Source of the DNA: Calditerricola satsumensis
Lineage (GTDB): Bacteria; Bacillota; Bacilli; Calditerricolales; Calditerricolaceae
Direction: 5' to 3'
NCBI RefSeq assembly: GCF_014646935.1
Contig: NZ_BMOF01000001.1
Span: forward strand, 62,001-126,000
DNA: 64,000 bases
Below are positions 8,153-15,516 of the stretch, one piece after another. The stretch's first letter is position 1; the number at the start of each line of letters is the position of its first letter. The translations under genes were made by a program, and so were the position numbers. Under the pieces are notes generated by a model. That model ran no database searches, was not told the origin of the DNA, and was given only the letters and a program-made list of their open reading frames with translations.

Positions 8153-8227
8153 GGAGGTGAGATCGTAGGCGCGCAGGGATAAACCGGTGCGCCGGATCGC
8201 CGTCGAACAAAGGAGGCGGATGGGGAG

Positions 8228-8821
8228 ATGCGACCGTCAACGTTTCGCTTGATGCGCCTGGTGGTTGCGGCGCTGTTTCTCGCTTTCGTGACCGTGCTGG
8301 GGCAGGTGGCCATACCCTTGCCGTTTACCCCGGTGCCGATTACGGGCCAAACCCTCGGGGTGATGCTGGCCGGCGCCCTCTTGGGGGCGCGACTGGGCTT
8401 TCTTTCCATGGCCCTGTTCGTGCTCCTCGTGGCGGTGGGGTTGCCGCTGCTTTCGTCCGGCAAGGGCGGCATCGGCGCGCTCTTGGGCCCCACCGGCGGG
8501 TACGTGCTGGGCTTTCCCGTGGCCGCGGGGGTGACGGGCTGGCTGGTGGAGCGGTTTGAGAAGGGCGGGCGTCCCGTTGGCCCGGCCAAGCTCTTTGCGG
8601 CCATCGCCGCCGGCGGCCTTGTCGTCGAATATGTCTTGGGGGCGTCGTGGCTGGCGGTGGTGGCCAGCTTGACCCCGGTGCAGGCGCTCGTGAACGGGGT
8701 GCTCCCCTTCATTCCGGGTGACGTCCTGAAGGCGGTGCTTGCCGCCCTCTTGGCTGCTGCCATCCGTCGCGCTTATCCGGTGCGTCAGCGGCTTGGCGGC
8801 GTGCCAATGGGCCAAGCCTAA
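8228..8821 (+). CDS. bioY: Biotin ECF transporter substrate-binding membrane subunit
   Basis: A 197-residue polytopic protein with about six membrane segments. BioY signatures are LGQVAIPLPFTPVPITGQTLGV near the N-terminus, RLGFLSMALFVLLVAVGLPLLSSGKGG, and GPTGGYVLGF. It binds biotin and works with the shared ECF energizing module (EcfAA'T), which is not in this window, or alone at low rate. ATG 8228 follows AAAGGAGG. The upstream promoter carries an inverted repeat that could be a biotin-responsive operator, although its spacing is not that of a classical BirA box. Confidence 0.9.
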   Translation: MRPSTFRLMRLVVAALFLAFVTVLGQVAIPLPFTPVPITGQTLGVMLAGALLGARLGFLSMALFVLLVAVGLPLLSSGKGGIGALLGPTGGYVLGFPVAAGVTGWLVERFEKGGRPVGPAKLFAAIAAGGLVVEYVLGASWLAVVASLTPVQALVNGVLPFIPGDVLKAVLAALLAAAIRRAYPVRQRLGGVPMGQA

Positions 8822-8947
8822 GCAGGCAGTCGCCGCGCCGACGGGAACGAATGGGCGAGCGCCCCACAGCGCGTCACGTCGCGGCGAGGCTCGTTTGCGC
8901 CCCACGTTTTGGCGGTGGCGGCGCGGACGAGCCTCCTTCCGTTTTCT

Positions 8948-8975
8948 TTGCGCCATTGCGCGGAGGGGTTATACT
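8948..8975 (+). promoter_or_regulatory. Promoter of inositol-phosphatase gene
   Basis: TTGCGC (8948-8953), 16-bp spacer, TATACT (8970-8975), about 30 bases upstream of the start at 9006. Confidence 0.45.
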
Positions 8976-9005
8976 GTAAGAGGTAGGATGCGGAAAGGGT
9001 GTTGG

Positions 9006-9854
9006 ATGACGATGGACCTTGCAGTCCTTGCGACCGTCGCGCGAGACGCGGTGCGCGAAGCCGCCGACTACGTGCGCCGGCGCCTGCACGAGCCGATCGA
9101 GGCGATGCGCAAGTCCGAACGCGGGGACCTCGTGACCGAAGTGGACCGGACCGTGGAGCGCATGATCGTCGAGCGGGTGCTTCGGGCGTTTCCCGATCAC
9201 GGCATTCTCGGCGAGGAAGGGGTCTTCACCCGCGCCGAGGCCCCCTCGCCCGATGTGCCGCTGTGGGTGATCGACCCCATCGACGGGACGACCAACTTCG
9301 TGCACCAGCGGATCAACTTTGTCCTCTCCCTGGCGGTGTACCAGGGCGGCGAGGGCCTCGTGGGGATCGTCTACGACCCCTTGCGCGACGAGTGGTTTGA
9401 GGCCCGCCGCGGCGAGGGGGCCACGCTGAACGGCCGGCCCATCCGCGTGCGGCCAAACGCCGACCGCCTCGAGGAGGCGCTGGTCGTCACGTCGCTCTTC
9501 TGGTCGCGCTATGCCGAGCGGTTCGGCCTCACCGACAAGATCCGCGAGCTGGGTCGTCGCGTTCGCGGCATGCGCCTGTACGGGGCGGCGGCGCTGGAGC
9601 TGGCCTATGTGGCGTGCGGGCGCCTCGACGGATACTTTTCGCCGTCGCTGTCGCCATGGGATTTTGCCGCCGGCGCGTTGCTCGTAAAGGAGGCCGGCGG
9701 GATGGTCACGACGGTGGACGGCAAGCCCCTGTCCCTGGAGGGCCGAACCACGGTGCTCGCCGGCGCGCCGGCGATCTACCGCGCCTTGCGCGGCTACCTG
9801 GAACCGTCCTTGGCCGATAAGGGCGGCGAAAGAAACGCCCGCCAGGATTCCTGA
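9006..9854 (+). CDS. Inositol monophosphatase family protein (SuhB-like)
   Basis: A 282-residue Mg-dependent sugar/inositol phosphatase. Metal ligands are visible as GEEG (Glu70/71), WVIDPIDGTTNF (Asp90, Asp93) and the C-terminal SPWDFAAGALLVKEAGG (Asp). The start at 9006 follows GGAAAGGG; ATG 8988 is also in frame but has poor spacing. It could act on inositol-1-phosphate, 3'-phosphoadenosine phosphate or NADP; the sequence does not decide. The stop lies inside a hairpin shared with the convergent DsrE-like gene. Confidence 0.87.
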   Translation: MTMDLAVLATVARDAVREAADYVRRRLHEPIEAMRKSERGDLVTEVDRTVERMIVERVLRAFPDHGILGEEGVFTRAEAPSPDVPLWVIDPIDGTTNFVHQRINFVLSLAVYQGGEGLVGIVYDPLRDEWFEARRGEGATLNGRPIRVRPNADRLEEALVVTSLFWSRYAERFGLTDKIRELGRRVRGMRLYGAAALELAYVACGRLDGYFSPSLSPWDFAAGALLVKEAGGMVTTVDGKPLSLEGRTTVLAGAPAIYRALRGYLEPSLADKGGERNARQDS

Positions 9855-9870
9855 CGGGAATCCGGCGGGC
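9837..9870. terminator. Convergent terminator hairpin
   Basis: A 14-bp stem with one bulged A: GCCCGCC...GGCGGGC outside, GGATTCC-TGACG-GGAATCC inside. On the minus strand it is followed by TTTCTTTC. It contains the stop codon of the phosphatase gene. Confidence 0.7.
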
Positions 9871-10209
9871 CTAACCGATGGTGAGCACCGCGTACCGAGC
9901 GGCCAGCTCCAGGAAATGCTTCATGGTGGAGATTTCGCCGGCGATGAGCTTCCCTTCCAAGCCGTAGGCGTCGACGCAGGTTTTGCACGCCAGCACGGGA
10001 ACGCCCTTTTCCGCCAGCTCCTTCAGGTGCACCGCGGCCAGCGACTGTTCCGTCAGGGCAAAGACGCCGCGGTTGACGCAAAACACGGCCGCCGGCAGTT
10101 CTTCCTGCTGCTTGAGCAGGGCGAAGAAGGTTTCGAGCACCGTTTCGCCGAGCTCGGCGTCGCCCTTTCCGAATTGATCCGACGTGACGAGGATGACCTT
10201 GTCCTTCAT
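9871..10209 (-). CDS. DsrE-fold protein like the C-terminal domain of YedF
   Basis: A 112-residue protein. VILVTSDQFGKGDAELGETVLETFF, the LPAAVFCVNRGVF stretch and VPVLACKTCVDAYGL (Cys75/Cys78) closely follow the C-terminal DsrE-like domain of YedF. YedF is a sulfurtransferase-like protein that travels with selenium metabolism genes. The N-terminal TusA/SirA-like domain of full YedF is absent and nothing like it lies upstream. The start has AAGGAGGAGG in front. A likely -10 (TATACT on the minus strand at 10242-10237) sits close upstream. It lies 2.3 kb from the probable selenoprotein gene. A general sulfur-relay DsrE protein is the alternative. Confidence 0.7.
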   Translation of the reverse strand: MKDKVILVTSDQFGKGDAELGETVLETFFALLKQQEELPAAVFCVNRGVFALTEQSLAAVHLKELAEKGVPVLACKTCVDAYGLEGKLIAGEISTMKHFLELAARYAVLTIG

Positions 10210-10355
10210 CGATTCCCCTCCTCCTTTTCATTGCCCAGTATACCCCAGGGCATGCCCGTTGCCTAGGGAGCGGTTCCGGCGAGGCGTGGGAACTGCCAGA
10301 AAAGTCATCCGAGCAGGCGATCGAGATCAACGGCGTGGCGAAAGGAGTGCGGCTC

Positions 10356-11429
10356 ATGGAGAAGGTCTGGGTGGAGTTGTACCGCGAATTGACGGAGGCG
10401 CCCGGCGCACCTGGCTTTGAGGACGAGGTGCGGGCTATTCTGCGGCGTCATCTGTCCGCTTATGCCGACGACGTGGTGACCGATCATCTGGGAAGCCTCT
10501 TCGGCGTGCGCCGCGGGCCGGAGGGCGGCCCGACGGTGATGGTGGCCGGCCACATGGACGAGGTGGCCTTTTTGGTCACCCGCGTGACGGAACAGGGCTT
10601 CGTCAAGTTTCAGCCCCTCGGCGGCTGGTGGAACCAGGTGCTCTTGGCCCAGCGGGTGGAGATCGTGACCGAACGGGGACGCGTGAGCGGCGTCATCGGC
10701 TCCGTTCCGCCTCACCTGCTATCGGAGGAGCGGCGCAAGCGTCCGGTGGAGATCAAGGACATGTTCATCGACATCGGCGCCGCCAGCGCGGAGGAGGCCG
10801 AAGCCCTCGGGGTGCGGCCCGGCCAGCCGATCGTGCCGGTGTGCCCGTTTACCGAGCTGGCCGGCGGCAAGCGGCTCATGGCCAAGGCGTGGGACAACCG
10901 GTTCGGCTGCGGCCTGGCCGTTGAGCTGCTCAAGGAAGTGGCCGGCGAGGCGCTCCCCCACACCCTCTACGCCGGGGCGACGGTGCAGGAGGAGGTGGGC
11001 CTGCGCGGGGCGGCCACGGCGGCGAACCGCATCCGGCCGGATGTGTTCTTCGCGCTGGAGTGCAGCCCGGCCGGCGACACCCCCGGGGTGGACGACGGGT
11101 TTGGCAAGCTGGGCGGCGGGGCGCTCATCCGCCTGTATGACCGCACGATGATCGCCCATCCGGCGCTGCGCGACTTCTTGCTCGACGTGGCCGAAGCGGA
11201 ACGGATCCCGTACCAGTTCTTCATCTCCCAGGGCGGCACCGATGCTGGCCGCGTGCACGTGTCCGGAACGGGCGTGCCCTCGGCGGTGATCGGCGTCTGC
11301 GCGCGCTACATCCACAGCCATGCGGCCATTGTGGACGTCGGCGATCTTCTTGCCGCCAAGCGCCTTCTGCTCGCCGTGATTCGCCGCTTGGACCGCGCGA
11401 CGGTGGAGGCGATTCGACGGTACGCCTAA
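10356..11429 (+). CDS. M42-family metalloaminopeptidase (copy 1, intact)
   Basis: A 357-residue co-catalytic zinc aminopeptidase (glutamyl aminopeptidase/TET-like) for trimming cytosolic peptides. Metal and catalytic residues are present: AGHMDEV (His66), KAWDNRFGC (Asp180, bridging), [11 protein letters not shown] (Glu212/213), ALECSPAGDTPG and RYIHSHA. The start at 10356 follows AAAGGAG. A second, closely similar gene at 21117 has lost the WDNR block, so this copy is probably the working enzyme. Confidence 0.92.
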   Translation: MEKVWVELYRELTEAPGAPGFEDEVRAILRRHLSAYADDVVTDHLGSLFGVRRGPEGGPTVMVAGHMDEVAFLVTRVTEQGFVKFQPLGGWWNQVLLAQRVEIVTERGRVSGVIGSVPPHLLSEERRKRPVEIKDMFIDIGAASAEEAEALGVRPGQPIVPVCPFTELAGGKRLMAKAWDNRFGCGLAVELLKEVAGEALPHTLYAGATVQEEVGLRGAATAANRIRPDVFFALECSPAGDTPGVDDGFGKLGGGALIRLYDRTMIAHPALRDFLLDVAEAERIPYQFFISQGGTDAGRVHVSGTGVPSAVIGVCARYIHSHAAIVDVGDLLAAKRLLLAVIRRLDRATVEAIRRYA

Positions 11430-11461
11430 GGCCGCGGGCGGTTCGGGGCACGGGGTCCGGC

Positions 11462-11489
11462 TTGGCGTGGGAACGCCCCGTCATACAAT
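11462..11489 (+). promoter_or_regulatory. Promoter of YheC/YheD-like gene
   Basis: TTGGCG (11462-11467), 16-bp spacer, TACAAT (11484-11489). Confidence 0.5.
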
Positions 11490-11523
11490 GGGATCGGAGA
11501 AGAACGGCGAGAGGAGATGGGCC

Positions 11524-12597
11524 ATGCCAAGCCTGGGCATTCTGTCGTGCCACAGCGTCCGCCGGGGCAATCCGCTGTCCCAACCGGGGCTGTTTCGCCA
11601 GTACTGCGAAGTGGGGCGACGCGTCGGATTGGACGTGTTCGTCTTTTCGCCCCGCGACATCGATTGGCGCCGGGGCCGCATTGCGGGGTATGTGTGGAAG
11701 GGCGGGCGGTGGCAACGGGCGCCCTTCCCGTTCCCCGATCTCGTGATGGACTGCTGCCGCTGTCTGGGCACTGAGGAGATGCGCCGCACGCGCGTGGCCC
11801 TGCGCGCGTTGCGGCGGCACGGCGTGCGCCTTCTTGGCGTCGCCTTGCCGGGAAAGTGGCCGGTGTACCGGCGGCTTGTGGGCACGGCCGCGGCGCGGTG
11901 GCTGCCCGAGACGGTGCTGTATGCCGGGTGGGCATCGGTGGAACCCCTGCTGGCGCGGCACGGGCGGGCGGTGATCAAACCCTCGGTGGGCACGTCCGGT
12001 GCGGGGGTGCTGTTGCTGGAGCGTTTCGGCGGCGGCTTGCGCATTCGCGGCCGGACGATGCGCAACGGCGTTTTCTACCGGGTGTTTTCGCGTGCGCGCG
12101 ACGCGGCGGCGTTCCTCGACCGGTGGACGGCGGGCCGCCGGTTTGTCGTGCAGCAGGGCATCAACCTGCTCCAGTGGGACGGGCGGGTGGCCGACGTGCG
12201 GGCGTTTGTGCAAAAGAACGCCGCCGGCGCATGGGAGCTCGTCGCCGCCGGCGGGCGGGTGGGTCCGCGGGACAGCGCCACCTCCAACCTGCACGGCGGC
12301 GGCCAAGGCGTGCCCCTTGCCGCGCTGCTGAAGCCGCTGGATCCGGCGGAACGGGCGCGCATTCAAGCGGAGCTGCGCGAGCTGGCCCTGACGGTGGCCC
12401 GGGCGGTGGAGCAGGCGTTTGGCCCGCTGTTTGAGCTGGGCCTGGATGTGGGGATCGACGGGGACGGCCGGCTGTGGCTGCTCGAGGTCAACTCCAAGCC
12501 CGGGCGCGCCCTGTATGCCCGCATCGGCGACCGGGCGGGGGCGCGAGCCGTGGTGGAAAACCCCATTCGCTATGCGGCCCGTCTGTGCCATCGATGA
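11524..12597 (+). CDS. YheC/YheD-family ATP-grasp protein (spore-coat associated type)
   Basis: A 357-residue ATP-grasp-like protein. The N-terminal part (LGILSCHS..., FSPRDIDWRRGRIAGYVW) and the C-terminal IKPSVGTSGAGV, RFVVQQGINL, DVRAFVQKN and GLDVGIDGDGRLWLLEVNSKPGR blocks fit the YheC/YheD family. That family is linked to the endospore coat in Bacillus. The ATP-grasp features suggest ligase activity, but the substrate is unknown. The start at 11524 is the first ATG in frame behind GAGAGGAG. It is transcribed alone, ahead of the ATPase gene. Confidence 0.8.
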   Translation: MPSLGILSCHSVRRGNPLSQPGLFRQYCEVGRRVGLDVFVFSPRDIDWRRGRIAGYVWKGGRWQRAPFPFPDLVMDCCRCLGTEEMRRTRVALRALRRHGVRLLGVALPGKWPVYRRLVGTAAARWLPETVLYAGWASVEPLLARHGRAVIKPSVGTSGAGVLLLERFGGGLRIRGRTMRNGVFYRVFSRARDAAAFLDRWTAGRRFVVQQGINLLQWDGRVADVRAFVQKNAAGAWELVAAGGRVGPRDSATSNLHGGGQGVPLAALLKPLDPAERARIQAELRELALTVARAVEQAFGPLFELGLDVGIDGDGRLWLLEVNSKPGRALYARIGDRAGARAVVENPIRYAARLCHR

Positions 12598-12661
12598 CGA
12601 AAGATTCTGCCGAACGCGGGATGCCGAACAGGAATTGACGTTCGGGGGCGCGAAAAGATTG

Positions 12662-12670
12662 TGTTATGAT
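12662..12670 (+). promoter_or_regulatory. Extended -10 of the MsmX-like gene
   Basis: TGT-TATGAT (12662-12670) is an extended -10. TTGACG at 12636 is too far away (23 bp) to be its -35. Confidence 0.4.
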
Positions 12671-12712
12671 GAGAAGAGACAATCTTTGCGCAAAAGGAAG
12701 GAGCGTAGGGGT

Positions 12713-13825
12713 ATGGCAGGCGTCAAGCTCGTTCATGTGTGGAAGCGGTATGGCGATGTCGTCGCGGTAAAGGATTTTAATCTCGAGATTCACGACAAGG
12801 AATTTATCGTGTTTGTTGGCCCGTCCGGTTGCGGCAAGTCGACCACGCTGCGCATGATCGCCGGGCTGGAGGAGATCACGGAAGGGGAATTGTACATCGG
12901 CGATCGCCTGGTCAACGACGTGCCCCCAAAGGACCGGGATATCGCCATGGTCTTTCAAAACTATGCCCTGTATCCGCACATGAACGTGTACGAGAACATG
13001 GCCTTCGGGCTGAAGCTGCGCAAGGTGCCGAAGGACGAAATCGACCGCCGCGTGCGCGAGGCGGCGCGCATCCTCGGCATTGAGCAATACCTTGACCGCA
13101 AACCGAAAGCGCTTTCCGGAGGCCAGCGGCAGCGCGTTGCCCTTGGCCGGGCCATCGTGCGCGAACCGCAGGTGTTCTTGATGGACGAGCCGCTGTCCAA
13201 TCTGGACGCCAAGCTGCGCGTGCAGATGCGCGCCGAAATCCTCAAGCTCCACGAGCGCCTGCAGACGACGTTCATCTACGTGACCCACGACCAGACGGAA
13301 GCGATGACCATGGCCTCGCGCATCGTGGTCATGAAGGATGGCGTCATCCAGCAGGTCGGCACGCCGCAGGAGGTGTACGACTACCCGGCCAACGTCTTCG
13401 TGGGCGGGTTCATCGGGTCGCCGCCGATGAACTTTGTCAAGGGCGGCTTGGTGGAAGAGGGCGACCGGGTGCGCTTCAAGGCCGGCGCGCTGGACATCGT
13501 CGTGCCCGATGGCAAGGCCAAGGGCCTCAAGGCCAAAGGGTATACCGGCAAGGAGATTTATCTCGGCATTCGTCCGGAAGACATTCACGACGAGCCGCTG
13601 TTCCTCGAGTCGGCACCGGACAGCCAATTCCACGCGCGGGTCGAGGTGACGGAGCTGACCGGATCGGAGCGCTTCCTGCACCTGGACATCGGCACCGAGA
13701 ACACCATCACCGCGCGCGTCGACGCCCGCTCGGCGGTCAAGGTCGGGGACAACCTGCGCTTGGCCTTTGACCCGAACAAGCTGCACTTCTTTGACGTGCA
13801 AACGGAAGAGCGGATTGCGGTGTGA
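12713..13825 (+). CDS. msmX: Multi-sugar ABC transporter ATPase, MsmX/UgpC/MalK type
   Basis: A 370-residue ATPase energizing CUT1-type carbohydrate importers at the inner face of the membrane. Walker A GPSGCGKST (about residue 36), Q-loop VFQNYALYPHMNV, signature [15 protein letters not shown], Walker B VFLMDEPLSNLDAKLR and the switch His in YVTHDQTEAMT are all present. A C-terminal OB-like regulatory domain (residues after about 240) is the MalK/UgpC extension. No permease or binding-protein genes lie next to it. B. subtilis MsmX is likewise a stand-alone ATPase shared by several importers. Glucokinase follows 16 bases downstream. Confidence 0.88.
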   Translation: MAGVKLVHVWKRYGDVVAVKDFNLEIHDKEFIVFVGPSGCGKSTTLRMIAGLEEITEGELYIGDRLVNDVPPKDRDIAMVFQNYALYPHMNVYENMAFGLKLRKVPKDEIDRRVREAARILGIEQYLDRKPKALSGGQRQRVALGRAIVREPQVFLMDEPLSNLDAKLRVQMRAEILKLHERLQTTFIYVTHDQTEAMTMASRIVVMKDGVIQQVGTPQEVYDYPANVFVGGFIGSPPMNFVKGGLVEEGDRVRFKAGALDIVVPDGKAKGLKAKGYTGKEIYLGIRPEDIHDEPLFLESAPDSQFHARVEVTELTGSERFLHLDIGTENTITARVDARSAVKVGDNLRLAFDPNKLHFFDVQTEERIAV

Positions 13826-13841
13826 GGCGGGCGGTTGCGCG

Positions 13842-14825
13842 ATGGCAGGCAAGCGGCTGTGGATCGGCGTGGACATTGGGGGGACGGCGATCAAGGCCGG
13901 TGTCGTCGACGAAGGGGGGCGCATCGTCGAAAAGCGCGAGATCCCCACGGCGACCCATGAGGGGCCCGACCGCGTGCTCGAGCGGCTGGTGAACCTCATC
14001 GTGGAGCTGAAAAGCGTGGCCGATGACGCCGGCGCAGCGGTGGGCGGCGTCGGCGTGGGCGTGCCGGGGCCGGCCCTCGATGTGGAGCGGGGAGTGGTCA
14101 TCCAGGCGGTCAACCTGGGATGGGAGAACGTCCCGCTGCGCGACCGGCTGGTGGCCGGGCTGCCCGGCCTTCCCGTGGCCGTCGACAATGACGCCAACCT
14201 GGCCGCCCTCGGCGAAGCGTGGACCGGTGGCGGCAGGGGGGCGCAGGACCTCCTGGTCATCACCGTGGGCACCGGCGTCGGCGGCGGCGTGGTGATCGGC
14301 GGACGCGTCCATCATGGCGCCGATGGCCTGGCAGGGGAAATCGGCCATGTGACGGTGCGGCCGGAGGGCGGCCACCGGTGCAATTGCGGCAAGACCGGCT
14401 GCCTCGAGACGGAGGCGTCGGCCACGGCGATCATCCGCGAGGCGACGGCGGCGGCGCAAAGCGGCCGTTCGGCGCGCCTAGCGGAGGCCCTCGCCCAAAA
14501 CGGCGCGCTCACCGCCCGCGACGTGGTCGAGGCGGCCCAAGCCGGCGACGGGGTGGCGCAGGCCATCCTCGCCCATGCCGGGCAAACGCTGGGCCTGGCC
14601 CTGGCCAACGCGGCCAACCTGCTCAACCCCGAGCGCATCGTTGTCGGCGGAGGCGTTTCGCACGCCGGCGAGCTTCTCTTTGCCCCGCTGCGGGAGGCGT
14701 ACCGCGCGTACGCCCTGCCGGCGGTGGCCAAGCGGCCCGTGGTGCCGGCTGAGCTCGGCAACGACGCCGGGCTCATCGGGGCTGCCTGCCTGGCCATGCA
14801 GCAGGTGGACGTGCGCTTCGCATAA
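13842..14825 (+). CDS. glcK: ROK-family glucokinase
   Basis: A 327-residue kinase phosphorylating glucose with ATP. The phosphate motif GVDIGGTAIKAG is at the N-terminus. Then come VDNDANLAALGE (catalytic Asp), TVGTGVGGGVVIGG, the EIGHVTV motif and the ROK zinc cluster CNCGKTGCLE. It follows the sugar ATPase with a 16-base gap, so sugar uptake and entry into glycolysis are probably co-expressed. The start at ATG 13842 has only a weak GAGGCGG site, consistent with coupling to the upstream gene. Confidence 0.9.
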   Translation: MAGKRLWIGVDIGGTAIKAGVVDEGGRIVEKREIPTATHEGPDRVLERLVNLIVELKSVADDAGAAVGGVGVGVPGPALDVERGVVIQAVNLGWENVPLRDRLVAGLPGLPVAVDNDANLAALGEAWTGGGRGAQDLLVITVGTGVGGGVVIGGRVHHGADGLAGEIGHVTVRPEGGHRCNCGKTGCLETEASATAIIREATAAAQSGRSARLAEALAQNGALTARDVVEAAQAGDGVAQAILAHAGQTLGLALANAANLLNPERIVVGGGVSHAGELLFAPLREAYRAYALPAVAKRPVVPAELGNDAGLIGAACLAMQQVDVRFA

Positions 14826-14826
14826 A

Positions 14827-14855
14827 TTGACGCGTTCGACATAAGATGCAATAAT
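14827..14855 (+). promoter_or_regulatory. Promoter of candidate antisense RNA
   Basis: TTGACG (14827-14832), exactly 17 bp, then AATAAT (14850-14855) with an upstream TGC. It starts two bases after the glcK stop and points into the 3' end of the toxin-like gene on the other strand. Confidence 0.6.
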
Positions 14856-14861
14856 GGAGGC

Positions 14862-14935
14862 AGACAAGGGCCCTCTCGCCTGCCTGGTAGGGGCCGAGGT
14901 TCGTGGCAGCGAACCGCGGCCGTCTATCTACCGAC
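14862..14935 (+). ncRNA. Candidate antisense (antitoxin) RNA
   Basis: Transcription from the promoter at 14827 would begin near 14862 and cross 14892-14921, a strong hairpin (GGCCG-A-GGTTCG-TGGCAG-CGAACC-G-CGGCC). It then enters the 3' end of the small membrane peptide gene on the minus strand. It has no convincing coding frame. Its first bases resemble the 5' leader of the opposite transcript. The layout is that of type I antitoxin RNAs (RatA or SR4 type). The 3' end shown is a guess. Confidence 0.5.
14892..14921. terminator. Shared hairpin between toxin and antisense RNA
   Basis: An 11-bp stem with one mismatch and a 6-base loop. It lies just beyond the stop codon of the 29-residue peptide gene and within the antisense RNA, so both convergent transcripts pass through it. 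No long T run is present on either strand. Confidence 0.45.
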
Positions 14936-15013
14936 GGCGAGGCGGATGATCTCCACCACGAGGGTGAGGATCATCAGGACGAGAACCGCGACATGGAGAT
15001 CGCGATCTCGCAT
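14924..15013 (-). CDS. 29-residue membrane peptide, candidate type I (holin-like) toxin
   Basis: The minus-strand frame ATG (15013) to TAG (14924) encodes 29 residues. Four or so charged N-terminal residues (MRDRDLH) are followed by one hydrophobic span, VAVLVLMILTLVVEIIRLAV, and GR. AAGGGGGTGA lies 6 bases upstream of the ATG. The start region (15012-15021) is perfectly complementary over 10 bases to the upstream leader (15050-15059), which would hide the start codon. Small one-helix peptides with a masked start and a convergent antisense RNA are typical of type I toxins annotated as holin-like in Bacillales. Toxicity is inferred, not shown. Confidence 0.6.
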   Translation of the reverse strand: MRDRDLHVAVLVLMILTLVVEIIRLAVGR

Positions 15014-15059
15014 GGAGTCTCACCCCCTTTCGTGGAGACTCAGGCAGGCGAGACTCCAT
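15012..15059 (-). promoter_or_regulatory. Start-masking leader hairpin of the peptide gene
   Basis: ATGGAGTCTC (15012-15021) and GAGACTCCAT (15050-15059) are a perfect 10-base inverted repeat. In the minus-strand mRNA this pairs leader bases with the start codon and encloses the ribosome site. Confidence 0.6.
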
Positions 15060-15080
15060 CCCTTGTTGCCTCCATTTTCA

Positions 15081-15109
15081 AGTTTAACAGGTTTTTCCGC
15101 TCACATAAA
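15081..15109 (-). promoter_or_regulatory. Promoter of the membrane-peptide gene
   Basis: On the minus strand: TTTATG (15109-15104), 17 bp, TAAACT (15086-15081) with an extended TG. It is weak at the -35 but places the start about 60 bases upstream of the ATG. Confidence 0.4.
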
Positions 15110-15119
15110 GCGTTTCGCG

Positions 15120-15147
15120 AAAACCCCGTTCACCACGGGGCTTTTTG
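15120..15147. terminator. Bidirectional terminator
   Basis: CCCCGT-TCACC-ACGGGG (15124-15140) is flanked by TTTTT on the plus strand (15142-15146) and by TTTT on the minus strand. It lies downstream of the 58-residue gene at 15170-15346. Confidence 0.65.
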
Positions 15148-15169
15148 CTTACACAGCGCTTGCGTACGC

Positions 15170-15346
15170 TTACGTCCGTTCCCGTGCCGGCCGATCGGTG
15201 TCGCGATCCGGGGCGATGCGGTCCGGCTGTTCCGGCGGGCTCACTTCAATGCGCCCGGGCGGCTGGATCTCGGGGATGCCCGTCGGATTGCCGATGTTGG
15301 GCATGCGCATGCGCGCCGGAACGCCGAAGGGATGGCGCGCGACCAT
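15170..15346 (-). CDS. 58-residue Pro/Arg-rich protein of unknown function
   Basis: The minus-strand frame from ATG 15346 to TAA 15170 is preceded by a perfect AAAGGAGG 8 bases upstream and followed by a terminator, so it looks like a real gene. The product has no hydrophobic segment. It starts MVARHPFGVPARMRMP and ends in an Asp/Arg/Pro-rich tail, and reads as intrinsically disordered. Similar small Pro-rich proteins in spore formers are often spore-associated, but I do not recognise this family. It is transcribed divergently from the alcohol dehydrogenase gene. Confidence 0.55.
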   Translation of the reverse strand: MVARHPFGVPARMRMPNIGNPTGIPEIQPPGRIEVSPPEQPDRIAPDRDTDRPARERT

Positions 15347-15516
15347 GGCCGTTCCTCCTTTCGCGTTGCGGGATGCGTTCCTCTGTTGTTACCGTGTCCC
15401 AAACGGACGCAACTATGCGTCCGAAGCCATGCCTCCGATGGGCGGTCTGCCTTTCGCGCCGAATTCGCAATGTTCGGACTCTCCTTTATCAAATCCACGG
15501 AAGCGGAGGGATATCC

